Below are positions 61,857 to 64,000 of a stretch of DNA of 64,000 nucleotides, piece by piece. The notes under the pieces are model-generated. The model saw nothing but the letters and a program-made list of their open reading frames with translations. It made no database searches and had not been told where the DNA came from. Numbering within the stretch: the first letter of the stretch is position 1; each line of letters starts with the position of its first letter. Source of the stretch: Nocardia gamkensis NBRC 108242 (lineage in GTDB: Bacteria > Actinomycetota > Actinomycetes > Mycobacteriales > Mycobacteriaceae); contig NZ_BDBM01000010.1 in assembly GCF_001612985.1 (NCBI RefSeq), forward strand, positions 62,001 through 126,000. Reading direction: 5' to 3'. A program made the translations under genes and the position numbers.

Positions 61857-63109
61857 CGGGAGGTCCGTTCGGTGGAGTCGGTGGCGACGATTCCCGCGAC
61901 CCGCAAGCCGGTGACGGCTTCATCGGTCATGGCCAACTCGTCACGCAGGATGGCTTCGGTGTGCTCGCCGAGCCGCGGCGCGGTCCGGGCGGGAATATGA
62001 CTGCCGTTCACCACGATCGGTGCGCCGGGAGCAAGATGGTCCCCGAGTTCGGGCTGCGTCAGCATCGTGAACATCGGGTTCTCGGTGACCCGGGTGTCCG
62101 TGGTGAGTTCGGCGAACGTGCGGTAGCGGTCCCACAGCACGGAAGTCGAGCCGAGCGCGTCGGTGATGTCGGCGGCGGAGTGCTCGCGGAACCAGGTGGT
62201 GAACAGTCCGGTGAGCACATCGCGATGCCGGTACCGGGCGCCCTCGTCGGCGAAGTCCGTTCCCAGCGCCTCGGCCAGTGCCGCGACCGCGGCGGTCGTG
62301 CCGGTGATCCGCGCCAGATCGCGGAAATGTCTTCCGGTCAACGTGACGACCATGAAGGACACGCCGTCCGCGCTGGTGAAGTGCTGGCCGTATTGGCCGT
62401 AGATGGCGTTGCCGATACGCGGTCGTTCCCGCCCGCACAGCGCGGCCTCGGTGAGGAATCCGAGATTGCCCGCCGTGGCCAGCGCGACATCGTCCAGGGG
62501 AACGACGATCCGGCTGCCGTTGCCGGTCGCCTCGCGGTGGCGCACCGCCGCGGTGATCGCCAGGGCGGCATAGAGCCCACAGGTCACGTCCCAGACCGGC
62601 ACCACGTGGTTGATCGGTCCTTCGTATTCCGCGGGGCCGGTGACCAGGGGAAACCCGGTGGCGGCATTCACGGTGTAATCCACTGCGGTCGATCCGTCCG
62701 CGCGGCCGGGGATCTCCAGGTGGATCAGGTCCGGACGCAGCCGTACCAGGGCGTCGTAGCCATGCCAGTCCCGGCCCACCGCGTTCGTGAGCAGAATGCC
62801 GCCACCCGGCCCGCTCTCGGCGATCACCCGGGCGACGAGGTCCTGCCCGGACGGTGAGCGCAGATCGGCGACCAGCGAGCGCTTGCCCTTGTTCAACCCC
62901 GCCCAATAGATGCTCGCGCCGTGGTCGGTGAGCGGCCATCGGTGGCGGTCGGCAGCGCCGCCGATCGGGTCGATGCGGATGACCTCCGCACCGAGCTGCG
63001 CGAGGGTCATCCCGGCCAGCGGCGCCGCGACGTAACTGGAGATCTCGACGACGCGTAGCCCCGCCAGCGGCCGCGCGGCCTGCGGCACGGGTCCCGATCC
63101 GGTGGTCAC
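61853..63109 (-). CDS. Family III CoA-transferase (CaiB/BaiF)
   Basis: The product is 418 residues from GTG 63109. Unlike the gene at 45780 this one has the usual order: LAGLRVVEISSYVAAPLAGM at the N-terminus, IRIDPIGGAADRHRWPLTDH, YWAGLNKGKRSLVADLRSPS, then DYTVNAATGFPLVTGP and the late dimer-interlock region. The catalytic Asp normally follows the 'AATG.P' region; VPVWDVTCGLYAALAITAAV is the matching motif. It overlaps MaoC upstream (GTGA) and the dehydrogenase downstream. Confidence 0.9.
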   Translation of the reverse strand: MTTGSGPVPQAARPLAGLRVVEISSYVAAPLAGMTLAQLGAEVIRIDPIGGAADRHRWPLTDHGASIYWAGLNKGKRSLVADLRSPSGQDLVARVIAESGPGGGILLTNAVGRDWHGYDALVRLRPDLIHLEIPGRADGSTAVDYTVNAATGFPLVTGPAEYEGPINHVVPVWDVTCGLYAALAITAAVRHREATGNGSRIVVPLDDVALATAGNLGFLTEAALCGRERPRIGNAIYGQYGQHFTSADGVSFMVVTLTGRHFRDLARITGTTAAVAALAEALGTDFADEGARYRHRDVLTGLFTTWFREHSAADITDALGSTSVLWDRYRTFAELTTDTRVTENPMFTMLTQPELGDHLAPGAPIVVNGSHIPARTAPRLGEHTEAILRDELAMTDEAVTGLRVAGIVATDSTERTSR

Positions 63110-63564
63110 AGCATCACCACGGTGAGGGTTTCGGCTACCAGCACCGGTTTGTCCTGCCCCTCGTTCTCGACGACCCAGCGGACGGTGAGCAGGCCACGCG
63201 ACGTCTCCACGCGCAGGTCGACCGGGGTCGCCGACGCCCGCACCCTCGTGCCGACGCGGACGGGGGAGGGGAAGCGAACCTTGTTGCTGCCGTAGTTGAC
63301 CCGGGCCGTGCCGAAATCTATGGCGTAGAGGTCGCGGCCGAGGAAGGGAATCATCGACAGGGTCAGGTATCCGTGCGCGATGGTCGTGCCGTAGGGTCCC
63401 TCGGCGGCACGCTCGGGATCCACGTGGATCCACTGGTCGTCACCCGTGCAGTCGGCGAAGGCGTCCACGCGGTCCTGGTCGATCGTGAACCACGGCCCAG
63501 GACCGACCGTTTCTCCCATCGCGGACGACAGATCCTCGACCGAGGTGAAGGTACGCAGGGCCAT
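63106..63564 (-). CDS. MaoC-like (R)-specific enoyl-CoA hydratase
   Basis: The product is 152 residues from ATG 63564. The hot-dog fold is seen in FTIDQDRVDAFADCTGDDQW, IHVDPERAA, TTIAHGYLTLSMIPFLG and KVRFPSPVRVGTRVRASATP. The Asp/His catalytic pair of hydratase 2 is in DQWIHVD and AHG. NodN-like MaoC proteins of this size hydrate enoyl-CoA esters. It lies two bases after the thiolase and overlaps the CoA-transferase. Confidence 0.9.
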   Translation of the reverse strand: MALRTFTSVEDLSSAMGETVGPGPWFTIDQDRVDAFADCTGDDQWIHVDPERAAEGPYGTTIAHGYLTLSMIPFLGRDLYAIDFGTARVNYGSNKVRFPSPVRVGTRVRASATPVDLRVETSRGLLTVRWVVENEGQDKPVLVAETLTVVML

Positions 63565-63566
63565 GG

Positions 63567-64000
63567 TCACACCACTCTCTCGAAGATGGCGGCCAAGCCC
63601 TGGCCGCCGCCGATGCACATCGTCTCCAGGCCGTATCGCACTTCGCGGCGGTGCATCTCTCTTGCGAGCGTGGCCAGCATCCGGCCGCCGGTGGCGCCGA
63701 CCGGATGACCGAGGGAAATACCCGAGCCGTGGACATTGGTGCGGTCCAGATCCTTCTCGCCGAACTCCCATTCGCGCATGACCGCGAGAGCCTGCGCGGC
63801 GAACGCCTCGTTCAGTTCGATCAGATCGATATCGGCGAGCGACAGTCCCGCATGCCGGAGCGCGGCGTCGGTGGCCGGAACCGGTCCGATGCCCATGATG
63901 TCCGGCCGGACACCGGCCAGGGCCCACGACTTCAAGGAGACCAGCGGTGTGAGGCCGAGTTGTTCGGCTTTCTCGCGGGTGGTCACCAGGCACATCGACG
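63567..64000 (-). CDS. Thiolase, C-terminal part (runs off right edge)
   Basis: About 144 residues are visible to the stop at 63567. LADIDLIELNEAFAAQALAV carries the NEAFA motif, VHGSGISLGHPVGATGGRML the active-site His, and ETMCIGGGQGLAAIF the second active-site Cys. These are the acetyl-CoA acetyltransferase C-terminal signatures. The N-terminal half with the nucleophilic Cys lies beyond 64000. It is the upstream member of the beta-oxidation-type operon with MaoC, CoA-transferase and acyl-CoA dehydrogenase. Confidence 0.92.
   Translation of the reverse strand, partial: SMCLVTTREKAEQLGLTPLVSLKSWALAGVRPDIMGIGPVPATDAALRHAGLSLADIDLIELNEAFAAQALAVMREWEFGEKDLDRTNVHGSGISLGHPVGATGGRMLATLAREMHRREVRYGLETMCIGGGQGLAAIFERVV

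Noticed and set aside
1..64000. tRNA, rRNA, riboswitch and CRISPR features
   Set aside because: No cloverleaf-like sequence, direct-repeat array or known leader motif was recognised by eye; short or divergent RNA genes could still be missed.

Overview
This is high-GC actinobacterial DNA, most likely from a mycolic-acid actinomycete such as Nocardia or Rhodococcus. The evidence is a complete yrbE/mce lipid-import operon, many acyl-CoA dehydrogenases, family III CoA-transferases and LLM flavin/F420-type oxidoreductases, TetR regulators, and frequent ATGA/GTGA gene overlaps. No rRNA, tRNA or CRISPR array was recognised.

Region 1 (1-8900) is a gene-poor accessory zone. It starts with a cut-off minus-strand gene that looks like an alpha-helical pore-forming toxin. 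Debris follows: integrase, IS630 and IS3 remnants, two IPT/TIG fragments, a truncated GPP34 gene and an SGNH fragment. Amid this sit a small intact Xre-type regulator/membrane protein pair and a cupin gene.

Region 2 (8910-21643) is a coherent plus-strand cluster that I cannot match to a named system. It encodes a trypsin-like protease, an M23-fold protein lacking one metal ligand, a 1194-residue protein with a seven-bladed propeller, a protein of about 1270 residues, three tandem paralogues (two with Cys/His-rich tails), a 123-residue protein and the start of one more gene. That last gene is broken by a frameshifted protease pseudogene and an IS256 remnant.

Region 3 (22326-27600) holds a PQQ-propeller membrane protein, a pentapeptide-repeat protein and a degenerate integrase locus.

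Region 4 (27916-32456, minus strand) is a probable seven-gene operon: TetR, a 32-residue membrane microprotein, a NorD/CbbO-type vWA protein, a NorQ/CbbQ-type MoxR ATPase, a 39-residue membrane microprotein, an unrecognised polytopic membrane protein and a one-helix protein. This looks like a chaperoned membrane metalloprotein complex without its usual target enzyme, and is one of the two best candidates for an undescribed system.

Region 5 (32500-49990) is a catabolic zone: a fused acyl-CoA dehydrogenase, amidohydrolase, LLM oxidoreductases, CitE-like lyase, molybdopterin oxidoreductase, CoA-transferase, crotonase and SDRs. It includes deletion-scarred pseudogenes. Two repeated palindromic operators recur at its promoters: TTGAC-N4-GTCAA (four copies) and TACTGTA-N5-TACNGTA (about six copies).

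Region 6 (50617-59965) is the yrbEAB-mceABCDEF-mce-associated operon for lipid or steroid-like substrate uptake. Region 7 (60113-64000) is an unknown gene followed by a minus-strand beta-oxidation-type operon (thiolase, MaoC, CoA-transferase, acyl-CoA dehydrogenase). Regions 5-7 together suggest import and CoA-dependent degradation of a hydrophobic compound.
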